A DNA stretch of 64,000 nt from NCBI GenBank assembly GCA_944380285.1, contig CALWGZ010000001.1, forward strand, positions 124,001 through 188,000. Reading direction: 5' to 3'. Shown one piece after another: positions 8,608-17,959 of the stretch. The notes beneath the pieces are model-generated. The model was given only the letters and a program-made list of their open reading frames with translations, ran no database searches and was not told where the DNA came from. Numbering within the stretch: position 1 is the stretch's first letter; every line of letters starts with the position of its first letter. The stretch is from an uncultured Christensenellaceae bacterium (GTDB taxonomy: Bacteria; Bacillota; Clostridia; Christensenellales; UBA3700). Made by a program: the position numbers and the translations under genes.

Positions 8608-11600
8608 TTATCCGATCACCTGCGTCAGAACGATATCGAGCCCTCCGTTGGGGTATGCAGCGGGATTTGCACCGTTTTCGTTACCCAATATGAAGTATAC
8701 CGTATCTCCCGCCTTGAGTTCGAGCGTCGTTTCGTAATTGAGGACGTTGCTCTGCTTTTCGCCGTCGAAATAAGCGGGATTTCCGTAAATCACGTCGTCC
8801 ACATTCTTGACGCCCGTGCGGAGAGACAGTCTCGTATCCGCGGTTCCGCCCGTAAACGTCAGATTTACTTTGACGGTCACGTCGCTGTCAACGGTATAAG
8901 CGACAGCCATCATATTGTTAGCATTGATCCAGCCGCCTTTTATCTCTACGCCTTCAGCCGCCCAGCCGTCGTCGCCCTCGTTTTTAGCGGTCGCCTGAGT
9001 GAACGTAAAGTCTTCCTGCCCTTCCCACTTATAATCTATACTGCCGTAACTCCACGGACCGGGCTGCCCTTCCTCGAGAGTGAAGTCATCCGCAAAGCTC
9101 GCCTGAGCGGCAAGTTTTTCAACTTTTGTTTCGCCGCACGCACAGGTATACGTCTTTTCGCCCTCCGTCGTAAGCGTGGGCTTGGTCGTGACTACGCCGC
9201 CGTCCCATTCATGCGCACTCTCGTTGAATCTAGCGTGGCAGACGGAACATTCTTCGTAGTGAACGTCCGCGTTATGTCCGCCGACGAGCGTATGCTCGGC
9301 AAATTCCCCGTACTCGAAGGTCTCTGTTCCCGTCTCGCCGCATACGCAGGACTTATAATAGACTGCCTTTGCGGTGCAGGTCGCCGCACTGACCAGGTAT
9401 TTCTGATCTGCAACTTCCTGATCGAATACGTGACCAGCGACTTCTCCGTACTCAAACGTCTCGCTTCCCTTTGCTCCGCATTCGCAGGAGTAGTAATAGG
9501 TCGCCTTGTTCATGCACGTTGCCGCGCTTGCGAGATATTCGTTGGATACTTTCTGCACGTCGTATAAGTGCTCCGCCTTGTCAAGCTGCTGAGAACAGCC
9601 GCCGCAATCGTGCCAGTGATATTGATTGTCGGCAGACCATACGTCCGAGGGCGAATGTTCGTGACCCGCCGCCGGCTCTATCTGATAATCGCATACCGTG
9701 CAAACGACTCCTTCGGTCTCAGTGGGAGCGTCTTTGTCGGGCGTATGCTCCGCAAAATCTTTTTTATTTCCGCAGACAGAGCATTCGTACCAATGTCCCG
9801 TCGCGTCTTTCACCAGGTCTGCTCCGTAAACGTGATTACCCGTAGCGGGAATTGCGACAGGCTCACCTATCTCGGTCGTTCCGTTCTCGTCCGAGAACAG
9901 TTTGCCGCATGCCGAGCACGTCCAGTACGCCTCCGTGCCGTTTTCAATGCAGGTGGGCTCCACTCTGTCCGTCTTGACGAGAGTGTGCGCGTCATATTCG
10001 CCGTACTCTGCGCCGCATACCTCGCAGACCGCCTTTGCTTCGCAGGAAGCCGTTCCGCCGCTGTGCGCCGCTTCATCAATGTGCGCGCCGCAATGCCTGC
10101 ACGCTTTGTAATGTACGTCGCCTTCTGCCGTCCAGTTCACGCCATCGGTATCGTGACCGAGCGCGTCGATCGTGACAGGCGATTCTGTCTCTTTGTTTGC
10201 GTTTGCGTCCGCAAAGATCTTGTCGCAATGCGAGCAGGTATAATATTCTGCCGTTCCGCTCGTAGTGCAGGTGGGAGCGACTGCGTCGACCTTGGTGAGA
10301 ACGTGCTCACTGTCTGCAACTTTTGTGATCACCACGGAAAGGTCTCCGCTGGGATGAGCGGTCTCGACGGCGCCGTTTTCGTTTGAGAATATCAGATAAA
10401 TTTCGTCGCCCGCACTCAGATTGAACGTCTTTTCCACAGAATTGAGCGCGTTGCCTTCAAGCATTATAAAATCGGGGTTATAATACAGATTGCCGTCGGC
10501 ATCTTTGATACCTATGCGCAAAGCCACCTTGGTTTCGGGCGTAGAACCGGTGAAACCGAGAGCTATCATGACCGATACGGGTTCTTCCGTCTTATAAGAT
10601 ATACCGACATAACTGCCAGCGCTGATCCAGCCTTTCTTTATTTTCGCGCCTTCAGAAAGCCAGCCGTCGCCGCCTTCGTTCTTTGCCGTCGCCTGAGTGA
10701 ACGTAAAGCTCTCGCTTGCGCCCCAGCTGTAATTCACGCTGCCGTAACTCCACGGCCCGGGCTGTCCTTCCTCGAGCGTGAAGTCTTCGGCAAAGTCTGC
10801 CTTGGCGGGTAGTTTTTCGACCCTGGTTTCGCCGCAAGCGCAGGTATATGTCTTTTCTCCTTCAGACGTAAGCGTGGGTTTGGTCGTGATCACGCCTTCG
10901 TTCCAGACATGTTCCGATTCTTCTATCTTCTTTCCGCACACCGTACATTCTTTCCAATGTCCGTTCTCGTCGTGCTTGTCCGCAAATATGTGAACGTCCT
11001 TGTCAAGCTGCTGAGTGCAACCTTCGCAAGCGTGCCAGTGATAGGACTCATCGCTGCTCCACTGATCTGCAGGCGCGTGTACGTGTCCTGCCGCAGGTTG
11101 TATCTCGTAACCGCAGACCGTGCAAACGACGCCTTCTGTGTCGGTGGGTTCGGCTTTGTCGGGGACGTGTGCTTCAACTTCGCTCAACGCGCCGCACTCG
11201 CAGACCTTCCAGTGTCCCGTCTCGTTCTTCTGCCATTCTCCGACGTACTCGTGCTCTCCCGTAGCGGGAATTACAACGGGCGCGCTTATTTCTGTCGTTC
11301 CGTTTTCGTCCGAGAACAGATTGTCGCATACCGAGCAGGTCCAGTAAGCTTCCGTGCCGTTTTCAATGCAGGTGGGCTCCACTCTGTCCGTCTTGACGAG
11401 AGTGTGCGCCGCATATTCGCCGTACTCGAAAGTCTCCGTGCCCGTCTCGCCGCATACGCAGGACTTATAATAGACCGCCTTTGCGGTGCAGGTCGCTTCG
11501 CTGACGAGATATTTTGCATCGGCAACTTCTCTGTCGAAAACGTGGGTGTGAGTCTCCGGCGACAACACCTTTGTGCTCTCGTATCCGCATACAGAACAGA

Positions 11601-11982
11601 CAATCTTCTGCAGACCTTCTTCCGTCGCGCTCGGCTGTTTGATCACCTCTCCGTCCTCGAAAGCGTGCGCCTGAATGTCGTCGGTCTTTTCGCCGCATAC
11701 CGAACATACGTGATAATGACCTTCCGGGTCGGAATTCTCAAAAGTTTCGGAAGCAACGTGGCCGCTGCTACCGACGACTTCGGTACGCGTCTCTCCGCAC
11801 AATGTACAGGTAAACGTTTTGACTCCGTCCTGCGTGCAAGTCGCGGCGGTCGTGATCTCTCCGTCGTTCCAGACGTGAGTACAGCCGTCTTTGTTTTCGC
11901 ATCCCGCAAGAGCGAACGCCGTAATTACAGATAATACGACGATTAGGACGAAAATCGTTCTTTTGAAAAAAGAAACTCTCAT
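8608..11982 (-). CDS. Large Cys-repeat surface lipoprotein with two carbohydrate-binding-like modules
   Basis: 1124 residues from the ATG at 11982, chosen because CCGGAGG lies 4-5 nt upstream and the mapped promoter lies just above it. A signal peptide ends in a clear lipobox (ALAGC). The rest is built from about twenty short units ending in CxxC(G) pairs (CTLCGE, CSVCGY, CTVCGK, CSHCDK, CEVCGA and similar), with spaced GH and W residues, suggesting small metal- or disulfide-stabilised beta hairpins. Two copies of a jelly-roll-like module of about 155 residues, each starting FTLEEGQPGPWSYG, sit near residues 398-552 and at the C-terminus (about 966-1124). First gene of the levanase operon, so probably a polysaccharide-capture or substrate-scaffolding protein; that role is inference. 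Confidence 0.85.
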   Translation of the reverse strand: MRVSFFKRTIFVLIVVLSVITAFALAGCENKDGCTHVWNDGEITTAATCTQDGVKTFTCTLCGETRTEVVGSSGHVASETFENSDPEGHYHVCSVCGEKTDDIQAHAFEDGEVIKQPSATEEGLQKIVCSVCGYESTKVLSPETHTHVFDREVADAKYLVSEATCTAKAVYYKSCVCGETGTETFEYGEYAAHTLVKTDRVEPTCIENGTEAYWTCSVCDNLFSDENGTTEISAPVVIPATGEHEYVGEWQKNETGHWKVCECGALSEVEAHVPDKAEPTDTEGVVCTVCGYEIQPAAGHVHAPADQWSSDESYHWHACEGCTQQLDKDVHIFADKHDENGHWKECTVCGKKIEESEHVWNEGVITTKPTLTSEGEKTYTCACGETRVEKLPAKADFAEDFTLEEGQPGPWSYGSVNYSWGASESFTFTQATAKNEGGDGWLSEGAKIKKGWISAGSYVGISYKTEEPVSVMIALGFTGSTPETKVALRIGIKDADGNLYYNPDFIMLEGNALNSVEKTFNLSAGDEIYLIFSNENGAVETAHPSGDLSVVITKVADSEHVLTKVDAVAPTCTTSGTAEYYTCSHCDKIFADANANKETESPVTIDALGHDTDGVNWTAEGDVHYKACRHCGAHIDEAAHSGGTASCEAKAVCEVCGAEYGEYDAHTLVKTDRVEPTCIENGTEAYWTCSACGKLFSDENGTTEIGEPVAIPATGNHVYGADLVKDATGHWYECSVCGNKKDFAEHTPDKDAPTETEGVVCTVCDYQIEPAAGHEHSPSDVWSADNQYHWHDCGGCSQQLDKAEHLYDVQKVSNEYLASAATCMNKATYYYSCECGAKGSETFEYGEVAGHVFDQEVADQKYLVSAATCTAKAVYYKSCVCGETGTETFEYGEFAEHTLVGGHNADVHYEECSVCHARFNESAHEWDGGVVTTKPTLTTEGEKTYTCACGETKVEKLAAQASFADDFTLEEGQPGPWSYGSIDYKWEGQEDFTFTQATAKNEGDDGWAAEGVEIKGGWINANNMMAVAYTVDSDVTVKVNLTFTGGTADTRLSLRTGVKNVDDVIYGNPAYFDGEKQSNVLNYETTLELKAGDTVYFILGNENGANPAAYPNGGLDIVLTQVIG

Positions 11983-12030
11983 AATTCCTCCGGACACCGC
12001 GCTTCCCCTTGCGGTGCTTTTTATATTTTC

Positions 12031-12059
12031 ACAATAGCACTTTACAAGAAAAATGTCAA
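12031..12059 (-). promoter_or_regulatory. Promoter of the fructan operon
   Basis: On the minus strand TTGACA (12059-12054), a 17-bp spacer and TATTGT (12036-12031) form a good SigA-type promoter, about 50 nt before the lipoprotein start. Transcription would begin near 12024. The leader carries CACCGC/GCGGTG arms (11995-12000 and 12011-12016) just before the ribosome site, either a small RNA hairpin or an operator. Confidence 0.7.
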
Positions 12060-12073
12060 TGACCATCCTGATT

Positions 12074-12091
12074 TTTTTGCATTTGCAAAAA
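12074..12091. promoter_or_regulatory. Perfect inverted repeat between divergent promoters, candidate LacI-family operator
   Basis: TTTTTGCA and TGCAAAAA form an 8-bp perfect inverted repeat with a 2-nt centre. It lies 15 bp upstream of the fructan operon -35 box and about 70 bp upstream of the regulator promoter, a position suited to control by the divergent LacI-type protein. Binding is inferred from position only. Confidence 0.4.
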
Positions 12092-12161
12092 TATTTTGAC
12101 GATAGTTTTGTGCATTAACGACAAATTTCAGCGCATTATTTTAAAAATTTTTGAATGTATA

Positions 12162-12191
12162 TTGACTTGTTTGTCGCAGGTATGATAAAAT
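12162..12191 (+). promoter_or_regulatory. Promoter of the LacI-family regulator
   Basis: TTGACT at 12162-12167 and TAAAAT at 12186-12191 are separated by 18 bp; TATGAT overlaps the same region but at too short a spacing. The start codon at 12208 follows AAGGAAAATC, a usable ribosome site, so the leader is very short. Confidence 0.5.
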
Positions 12192-12207
12192 TACATTAAG
12201 GAAAATC

Positions 12208-13248
12208 ATGAGAAAAGCCGTCACAATAAAAAGCATCGCGGAGGCGCTCAATCTCTCGCGGAATACCGTCGCAAAAGCTCTCAACGGACGTTACGTGCCC
12301 GAAAAAACGCGCGCCGCCGTGCTCAAAAAAGCCGCGGAAATGCATTATAAATCTCTCGACGCGAAAGACACTTCTTCCGAGTCGGAAAAATACAGGATAC
12401 TGCTCGTCAGCGGCAAGCCTCTCAACAATATTAAATATTTTATTCCTTTTATCGGCGGGATAGAACAGTTCTGCTACGAGCATAATCACGAGCTTTTTCA
12501 ATATACTTTCAACTACGACACCAAACCTTTTTACGAGTTGTCGTCCTATGTGAAAAGCCTGAATATCGACGGGATAATCACCGTCGAATGCTTTGACTCG
12601 GATTTTGTACAAAGACTGCTCAATCTCAAAAAACCCGTCGTATTTACCGACTTTACCTGCAAACCGGTACGCTCTTTCGTAAATTACGACGTAGTTTGCG
12701 CCGACGACGTAGGTTCTGCACAGGAAATAGTCATTCTACTGAATAAAAAATACGGCATATCCAAATTTTCGTTTATCGGCGATACAGAGCATTGCATGAG
12801 CTTTAACGACAGATATACGGGCATGCTCGCGGGGCTTTTCAAGACGAATACTCCTCATCACCGAGGCGAGGATCTTCTGAAAGACGACGACTCTTTCGAT
12901 TACGGCAACGCCGAGAATCTGAAAACGGAGATACTCAAGCTGAAATACCGCCCCGAATGTTTTGTATGTTGCAACGATTTCGTAGCAAGGACCGTTTGCA
13001 ACGCCCTGGCTATGCTTTCCGTATCAGTTCCCGACGACGCGATGGTCGTAGGCTTTGACAACGTGCCCGAAGCCTACTCGCTCGTGCCGAAACTGACGTC
13101 ATACGCCGTAGACAAAAAATTCCTCGGTAAAGCGACTGTACAGACTCTGATACAGCGCATATCTTTCCCCGAAATGCCGACAAGGCGCATTTCCGTGTCC
13201 GCAAAACTCATTGTAAGAGAGTCGACTCTTAAATCGTCAGACATTTGA
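12208..13248 (+). CDS. LacI-family transcriptional regulator of the fructan locus
   Basis: 346 residues. Residues 5-27 (TIKSIAEALNLSRNTVAKAL) are a LacI-type helix-turn-helix followed by the hinge region; the remainder is a periplasmic-binding-protein-like sensor domain with the family's VVGFDNVPEAY element near residue 275. An AAGGA site precedes the ATG. Divergent orientation to the levanase/ABC operon, with an inverted repeat in between, points to sugar-responsive control of that operon; the inducer is not known. Codon use is more AT-rich than in the core genes to the right, like the neighbouring island. Confidence 0.9.
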   Translation: MRKAVTIKSIAEALNLSRNTVAKALNGRYVPEKTRAAVLKKAAEMHYKSLDAKDTSSESEKYRILLVSGKPLNNIKYFIPFIGGIEQFCYEHNHELFQYTFNYDTKPFYELSSYVKSLNIDGIITVECFDSDFVQRLLNLKKPVVFTDFTCKPVRSFVNYDVVCADDVGSAQEIVILLNKKYGISKFSFIGDTEHCMSFNDRYTGMLAGLFKTNTPHHRGEDLLKDDDSFDYGNAENLKTEILKLKYRPECFVCCNDFVARTVCNALAMLSVSVPDDAMVVGFDNVPEAYSLVPKLTSYAVDKKFLGKATVQTLIQRISFPEMPTRRISVSAKLIVRESTLKSSDI

Positions 13249-13418
13249 TAACGCAGTTTATGCCGACATCTTTGTGTCCCGGTATAATGATTACCCTTTG
13301 AAAAGATCAAATTCTTAATATAATCCCTGTGTCGATATCTTGCAAATAGTATTTCATATTGCTCTCTGATCCGATAAATATCAAACGAAACGTTCGACTT
13401 CGTAAATACGCTTTATTG

Positions 13419-13459
13419 ACGCACAAAAAAGCACCGTAAATCGGTGCTTTTTTGTGCGT
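13419..13459. terminator. Strong bidirectional terminator hairpin
   Basis: An 18-bp perfect stem (ACGCACAAAAAAGCACCG at 13419-13436 against its complement at 13442-13459) closes a 5-nt TAAAT loop. The A and T tracts inside the stem give a U-run on either strand. It lies 170 bp after the regulator gene and bounds the AT-rich stretch that follows. Confidence 0.75.
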
Positions 13460-13920
13460 TGACTATGTCTTATCTGCGGGAATAATAACACTCGTTTGCC
13501 ATCTTTTATGGCAGCCGCTTTCAAATAATCATGTAAACTTTTACTCAATATAATCATTTATATTTACCGCCTGAATATTTTTATGATACTACTTAATGTA
13601 AAATTTGTCAACTAACATAATTATGATAAGTCTCAATCTTGCTATTAACATGTAATGAAATAGCTAAAATCGATGACCCGACATATAAATATTATTCGTT
13701 TTAGTTAATCAATATCTTATTTTTTATTCGAAGATAAATTAAAAGTTTCTAATGTTATAGTGTCCATAAAAATGTGTTACAGTATTGTAAACCTACAAAG
13801 GAAGCCGTATTGCCAATCGTAAATAAAACTTGCAACATAGAAACTAAACAAGGTCGAATTTATAGTATCCATAAAAATAGTTTGTCATTCCAAAGTTCAA
13901 TTTACATTACGCATACTCCA
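13460..13920. other. AT-rich gene-free stretch with a 19-bp direct repeat
   Basis: No credible gene or RNA was found. The only structure is a near-identical 19-bp direct repeat, TTATAGTGTCCATAAAAAT at 13755-13773 and TTATAGTATCCATAAAAAT at 13860-13878, 105 bp apart. The wording around the first copy (GTGTCC, then ATGTGTTAC) recalls the ends of IS256-type elements, so this may be a decayed insertion remnant; no transposase fragment is visible. Confidence 0.35.
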
Positions 13921-13969
13921 CCAAGACAGCAAAACGGCACCTAATCGGTGCCGTTTTTGTTCGTCTTGG
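13921..13969. terminator. Bidirectional terminator bounding the methyltransferase gene
   Basis: An inner stem AAAACGGCACC (13931-13941) pairs with 13947-13957, and outer arms CCAAGAC (13921-13927) and GTCTTGG (13963-13969) extend it. A second hairpin, CCCTGTTGC with GCAACGGGG, lies at 13989-14013. Both are downstream of the stop at 14084 on the minus strand and should end the TIR/methyltransferase transcript. Confidence 0.65.
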
Positions 13970-14083
13970 GGAGATAAGGGGACAATAGCCCTGTTGCTCT
14001 TTTCGCAACGGGGTCGGCGCGGCAGTACCGATATTCTCAGTCATAACTGCTTCCGATGCCGCGGTTTTCGCCGTTAGACGCCC

Positions 14084-14830
14084 CTAAAAACATGTATTTT
14101 TACACACAAAAATGTAAGAATACGACCTCTCAACATTCGATTGTGTTGGATATCCTACTATACGACTCATACCCAATATACTATCCCTATCATACTTGTG
14201 TAGCGCATCCGCCTCATCTTGAGTCATATATCCCGCCTCTATGCAATCATGCTCACGCTTATACATATCGTTGCAAATTGCCTGTCCGTATACATCGACC
14301 ACGTCAAACCCTCTATTTTCGAGTTGCTGACGTATCTCGTCATGTTCGAAAATATGCAAATGAAACGGATCTTTATTTTTTCCGTTTTCATCAACTCTTT
14401 CATAAATTTTATTAGGAAAGGACAAAACCAATACCCCACCCTTCCGCACCAATGTTTTAAGACGATTTAGAAACGCGAATGGCTTTTTCAAGTGCTCTAT
14501 AGTCTCAAAACAAACGACAGCGTCGACGCCATTAATATCTTTCGGGATTTCATTGTCAAGGTCTACACAAAAATAACGAGCTGACTTGTACTGTCTCTCC
14601 GCACTGTCGATATATGCGCGTTGCACGTCTCCTCCCATTGCCGAAAAACCATTTGATGCGATGATGTCTGTACCATAGCCTTCGGCGCAAGCCAAATCCA
14701 ACACTGTCCGTACTCCTTCTTTTTTCAATACATCTACAGCGAACAAATATCTTCCGCAATGTTCGAGCTTCATCCAAAAATTATTATACTCTCCGTCAAA
14801 CGGATCACAATGATCGATTTTGTAATTCAT
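14084..14830 (-). CDS. Class I SAM-dependent methyltransferase coupled to the TIR-NACHT gene
   Basis: 248 residues with a Rossmann methyltransferase core: motif I VLDLACAEGYG at residues 43-53, an acidic GGDV in beta-2 near residue 68, VDAVVCFETIEHL, and the GGVLVLSFPN strand. A FHLHIFEHDEI segment is typical of Methyltransf_11/23-type enzymes acting on small molecules or lipids rather than DNA; none of the target-recognition parts of a DNA methylase is present. Its ATG overlaps the stop of the TIR-NACHT gene by 4 bp (ATGA), so the two are translated from one message. The acceptor is unknown. It could be an effector, an immunity factor, or a maker or modifier of a signal. Confidence 0.85.
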   Translation of the reverse strand: MNYKIDHCDPFDGEYNNFWMKLEHCGRYLFAVDVLKKEGVRTVLDLACAEGYGTDIIASNGFSAMGGDVQRAYIDSAERQYKSARYFCVDLDNEIPKDINGVDAVVCFETIEHLKKPFAFLNRLKTLVRKGGVLVLSFPNKIYERVDENGKNKDPFHLHIFEHDEIRQQLENRGFDVVDVYGQAICNDMYKREHDCIEAGYMTQDEADALHKYDRDSILGMSRIVGYPTQSNVERSYSYIFVCKNTCF

Positions 14831-17800
14831 ATATTTAACCTCTTGAGCACAGATTTTATCGTATTTCGGTCACGGAACGGAATATCCGGATTGTCGCTTT
14901 CGATTTTTTCGAGTCTTTCTGTAACCGCTTTCTTTATCCGCTCTGCCACCTGTGCCATTGAGGCTCTTTTAGCAACCTCTTCACACAGACACAGCTCCGA
15001 AAACACATCCACACTCGCCAAATTACATTCGATCAATTGAGTAAGAATATCCGGTTTCGCTTCAAGCCTTCTTCTCAGCATACCAACCAACTCGGATTTG
15101 AAAATCAGATGAGGTAGTCTGCTTTTTTGCGCTATATCTTGCAATTTTTTGTCATAAATATTCATGTCCTTCTCGGGCATTTCAACTCCAAACAAAAAAT
15201 GCAACTTGAACAACGAATAGCAAGCGTCTCCTTCGACCCAAGCATCATCACATTCTTGCGCCATTTTCTCTATTGTGCAATAGCGTTTGTACGCCTCTGT
15301 ATAATTTCCCGACTCCAATTCAAAATACGTTCTTAGACTCATCAGGTGCATGTCCATCCATCCCGAGCGTATGGCTCGCTTACTTTTACAATTGAGCTGC
15401 TCGGCCAATTTTAAATACCTCAATCCTTTCTCTGTCAACCCTGAACGCAGATAACTGAACGCCAGCCAAGAAGCACAGTAGCATTCCGGAAGATTCCCCC
15501 TGCCACCGATACACTTGTAGATTTGCTCACCTGTTCGGATTGCGTTTTCATACATTTCATTATCATAATATGCTACGATAGCTTCCAGCATCAGCATTTG
15601 ATTTCGAACGCTTTCTCTATCATAACCCCACAATACACGATCCGTAGCATTGAGTATTTTTTCATACAATTTCATTGATTCATGCAGGTTCCCCTTTGTC
15701 AACAAGAATCGCGCCATTATCAGATCAACTGTAAGTTTCTCGTGTTCATCTAGGTTATCGAGTACCGAAAGCTTTTTTATCCACATCTCGCCTTTCTCAG
15801 AATCATTAAAATGGTCATTCCATATCAACCCACACAGCGCACGCGCTACATATTTATTATTGTTTTCGCATTCTGCGACCTCAAGCAATTGAGTAAACTG
15901 TTCGACGGATCCTTTTCTATCGCCCAACCAATCAAGCGCTGTGCCAAGCACATACAACGCTTCTATATACTCATCGCGCGAACAGCTCTGCAAAATTCTG
16001 TCCATTGCAGGAGAAAGAATCATAGCTGATCGCTTTAAATTGCCATACGCAAATTCTCCAATTGCCTCAAGATACGGGATTTTGGCTCCTACAAGCTCAT
16101 CCGCATATGTATTTTGACCGTCAATTTCCGACAACCCTTTTATACTTTCAATAATATTAGCCGCAACTTGATATGTATCCGCATCGACTTGACACCTTTC
16201 CGCATAAGCTACCAACTCATTCAAAAAGACCTTATCTTGCGCTATGGTTAACAACCGCTCATGTTTTTTTGCGCATAGTAATACTCTTATCAGCTCGGTC
16301 GCCTCACTGTTTTTCAGTTCTTTTTCATAATAAGCACGGAATAAACTATTCGAATACAATTGCAATCCTCTTTCCAAATCCGCAAAATAGCCGCCAGCAG
16401 CGCCACTCTTGTCTGATAACCAATTTGCAAACGATGAATGAAACAACTCCATGATCGATTCACCATCCAATGCTTTGCGATCGATAATAAAAGACCGAAA
16501 CACTCGAATAAATTTGATCTTATCCGCTTGGTTCCATCCGAGCGCATACATAAGAATATGCTCGGATACCGGCACTCCCGCAGCAACCAATATCGAAAAT
16601 GCATCGGCATATTTTTGAGCAAATTCATCCTCGTCCGGAATCAATGCTTTCATCCAACGATAATAGAAATCAAATATTTTTTCGGGATACTGGTCTGTAT
16701 CTGCGATAGAAATTGCTCCCGATACAACGGCTTCGACGATCAAGCTTGCATACAAAAACGATCCATTACACATTTCTGTAAGCGAACGAAGCGTAACATC
16801 CGCGCTATCACTAGGCAGATGATCTTTCAAAGCGTTCTCAAGATAATTGTAAACATCCAGTGCTGTTTTTCGATCTTTTGGCAGCAATTCTACGCATTTA
16901 CGCCCCGCAAGCACTCGTGTGACAGCAGGGTTATTTCGAGTGGTGAGAATAAAGTGAACGAAAGATGGAAGATTGTCCGCAGTTTCGGCAAGAAGATCGG
17001 CAAGCTTATTGCAGCCGTTTTCGCTCAATTCGTCTATACCATCAATCACAATAACTATTGGCAAATGCCCTCCGTCTATCTCCAAACACAGTGGTTCCGA
17101 AATCAGCGCGTCGAACAGCTCTAAGTCGCCGGCTTCTTCAAGATCAATGTCTCCGTTGTCCAAGATCCAAGCAAGTCTTTTCGCATAGGTCGGCAATGCG
17201 ACCGATAATTGATATGCAATATTTTTCAACACTTTTGCAACACTGTTCTTTCCTTTGAATTGCTTGCAAAAAATAATACTGCAAATTTTATCGGGATTGT
17301 AAAAAGCATTTGCGCAATAGCAACTCTTTCCCGACCCGGGAAAACCGATGATGGCGGACAAACGCGACTCGCCCGACGTCCAAGATCGTATATATTCATC
17401 CAGCCATTCCCTTTCGCTAAATTTAGCTCGATCATGTATAAATCCGAATGACATAGCTCTGTTTGGGTGAAGACGCAATGCAAGCTGACTTACTATCCCC
17501 TTGTGTTGCATATGATCATCGTTTTTAATCAACTCTACCAATTTTGATAATGCTAACGGATACAACTTCAACAGGTTTTCGGAAGACGCGCCTGCCAACT
17601 CGGAAAGATCCAAATATTGCGTATTCAACAGAAAATTAGGTATCAAAGCTTTCGCTCCAATATCGAGCAACACAAGTCTGATACGACATCCATATGTGTA
17701 CGCAATTTTTAGTTCATCTCTGCATACTCCTTTTTGTCTCATAGAGTATTCCGACACAAACGCCAATACCAATTCACTTTCACGGATGGCGCCGTCTATC

Positions 17801-17934
17801 TTTTGTCTCCAATCATCTCCGGCGCAAATACCTACTTCATCCATCCAAACCGTATATCCCAAATCTTCGAGATCTTTTTTAATCTTTCGAACAAGTTCAG
17901 TATGGTCGTGCCCATAACTTAACAATATCTTCAT
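14827..17934 (-). CDS. TIR-NACHT(STAND)-TPR protein, probable NLR-like anti-phage sensor
   Basis: 1035 residues in three parts. Residues 1-135 are a TIR domain (KILLSYGHD at the start, then MDEVGICAGDDW) with Glu74 in CRDEL at the place of the NAD-cleaving glutamate. Residues about 165-420 are a NACHT-type ATPase: Walker A GFPGSGKS at 197-204, Walker B IVIVIDGIDEL at 293-303, and a TTRNNP sensor-like turn. From about 560 to the end, helical repeats of TPR type (ALYVLGTALDWLGD, ASWLAFSYLRSG) form the likely sensing region. Bacterial TIR-STAND proteins deplete NAD on infection; that role is inferred here. The methyltransferase overlaps its 3' end. The DNA is more AT-rich than the flanking core, a sign of transfer. 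Confidence 0.88.
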   Translation of the reverse strand: MKILLSYGHDHTELVRKIKKDLEDLGYTVWMDEVGICAGDDWRQKIDGAIRESELVLAFVSEYSMRQKGVCRDELKIAYTYGCRIRLVLLDIGAKALIPNFLLNTQYLDLSELAGASSENLLKLYPLALSKLVELIKNDDHMQHKGIVSQLALRLHPNRAMSFGFIHDRAKFSEREWLDEYIRSWTSGESRLSAIIGFPGSGKSCYCANAFYNPDKICSIIFCKQFKGKNSVAKVLKNIAYQLSVALPTYAKRLAWILDNGDIDLEEAGDLELFDALISEPLCLEIDGGHLPIVIVIDGIDELSENGCNKLADLLAETADNLPSFVHFILTTRNNPAVTRVLAGRKCVELLPKDRKTALDVYNYLENALKDHLPSDSADVTLRSLTEMCNGSFLYASLIVEAVVSGAISIADTDQYPEKIFDFYYRWMKALIPDEDEFAQKYADAFSILVAAGVPVSEHILMYALGWNQADKIKFIRVFRSFIIDRKALDGESIMELFHSSFANWLSDKSGAAGGYFADLERGLQLYSNSLFRAYYEKELKNSEATELIRVLLCAKKHERLLTIAQDKVFLNELVAYAERCQVDADTYQVAANIIESIKGLSEIDGQNTYADELVGAKIPYLEAIGEFAYGNLKRSAMILSPAMDRILQSCSRDEYIEALYVLGTALDWLGDRKGSVEQFTQLLEVAECENNNKYVARALCGLIWNDHFNDSEKGEMWIKKLSVLDNLDEHEKLTVDLIMARFLLTKGNLHESMKLYEKILNATDRVLWGYDRESVRNQMLMLEAIVAYYDNEMYENAIRTGEQIYKCIGGRGNLPECYCASWLAFSYLRSGLTEKGLRYLKLAEQLNCKSKRAIRSGWMDMHLMSLRTYFELESGNYTEAYKRYCTIEKMAQECDDAWVEGDACYSLFKLHFLFGVEMPEKDMNIYDKKLQDIAQKSRLPHLIFKSELVGMLRRRLEAKPDILTQLIECNLASVDVFSELCLCEEVAKRASMAQVAERIKKAVTERLEKIESDNPDIPFRDRNTIKSVLKRLNI

Positions 17935-17959
17935 ATTATTCCCTCTATCATTTTAAAAT

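Noticed and set aside
11983..12066. Upstream in-frame start for the large lipoprotein at 12066
   Set aside because: It lies above the promoter -35 box, would add 28 residues before the signal peptide, and the ATG at 11982 has a strong ribosome site.
14084..14830. DNA methylase of a restriction system
   Set aside because: There is no DPPY/NPPY-type or cytosine-methylase catalytic motif and no target-recognition domain.
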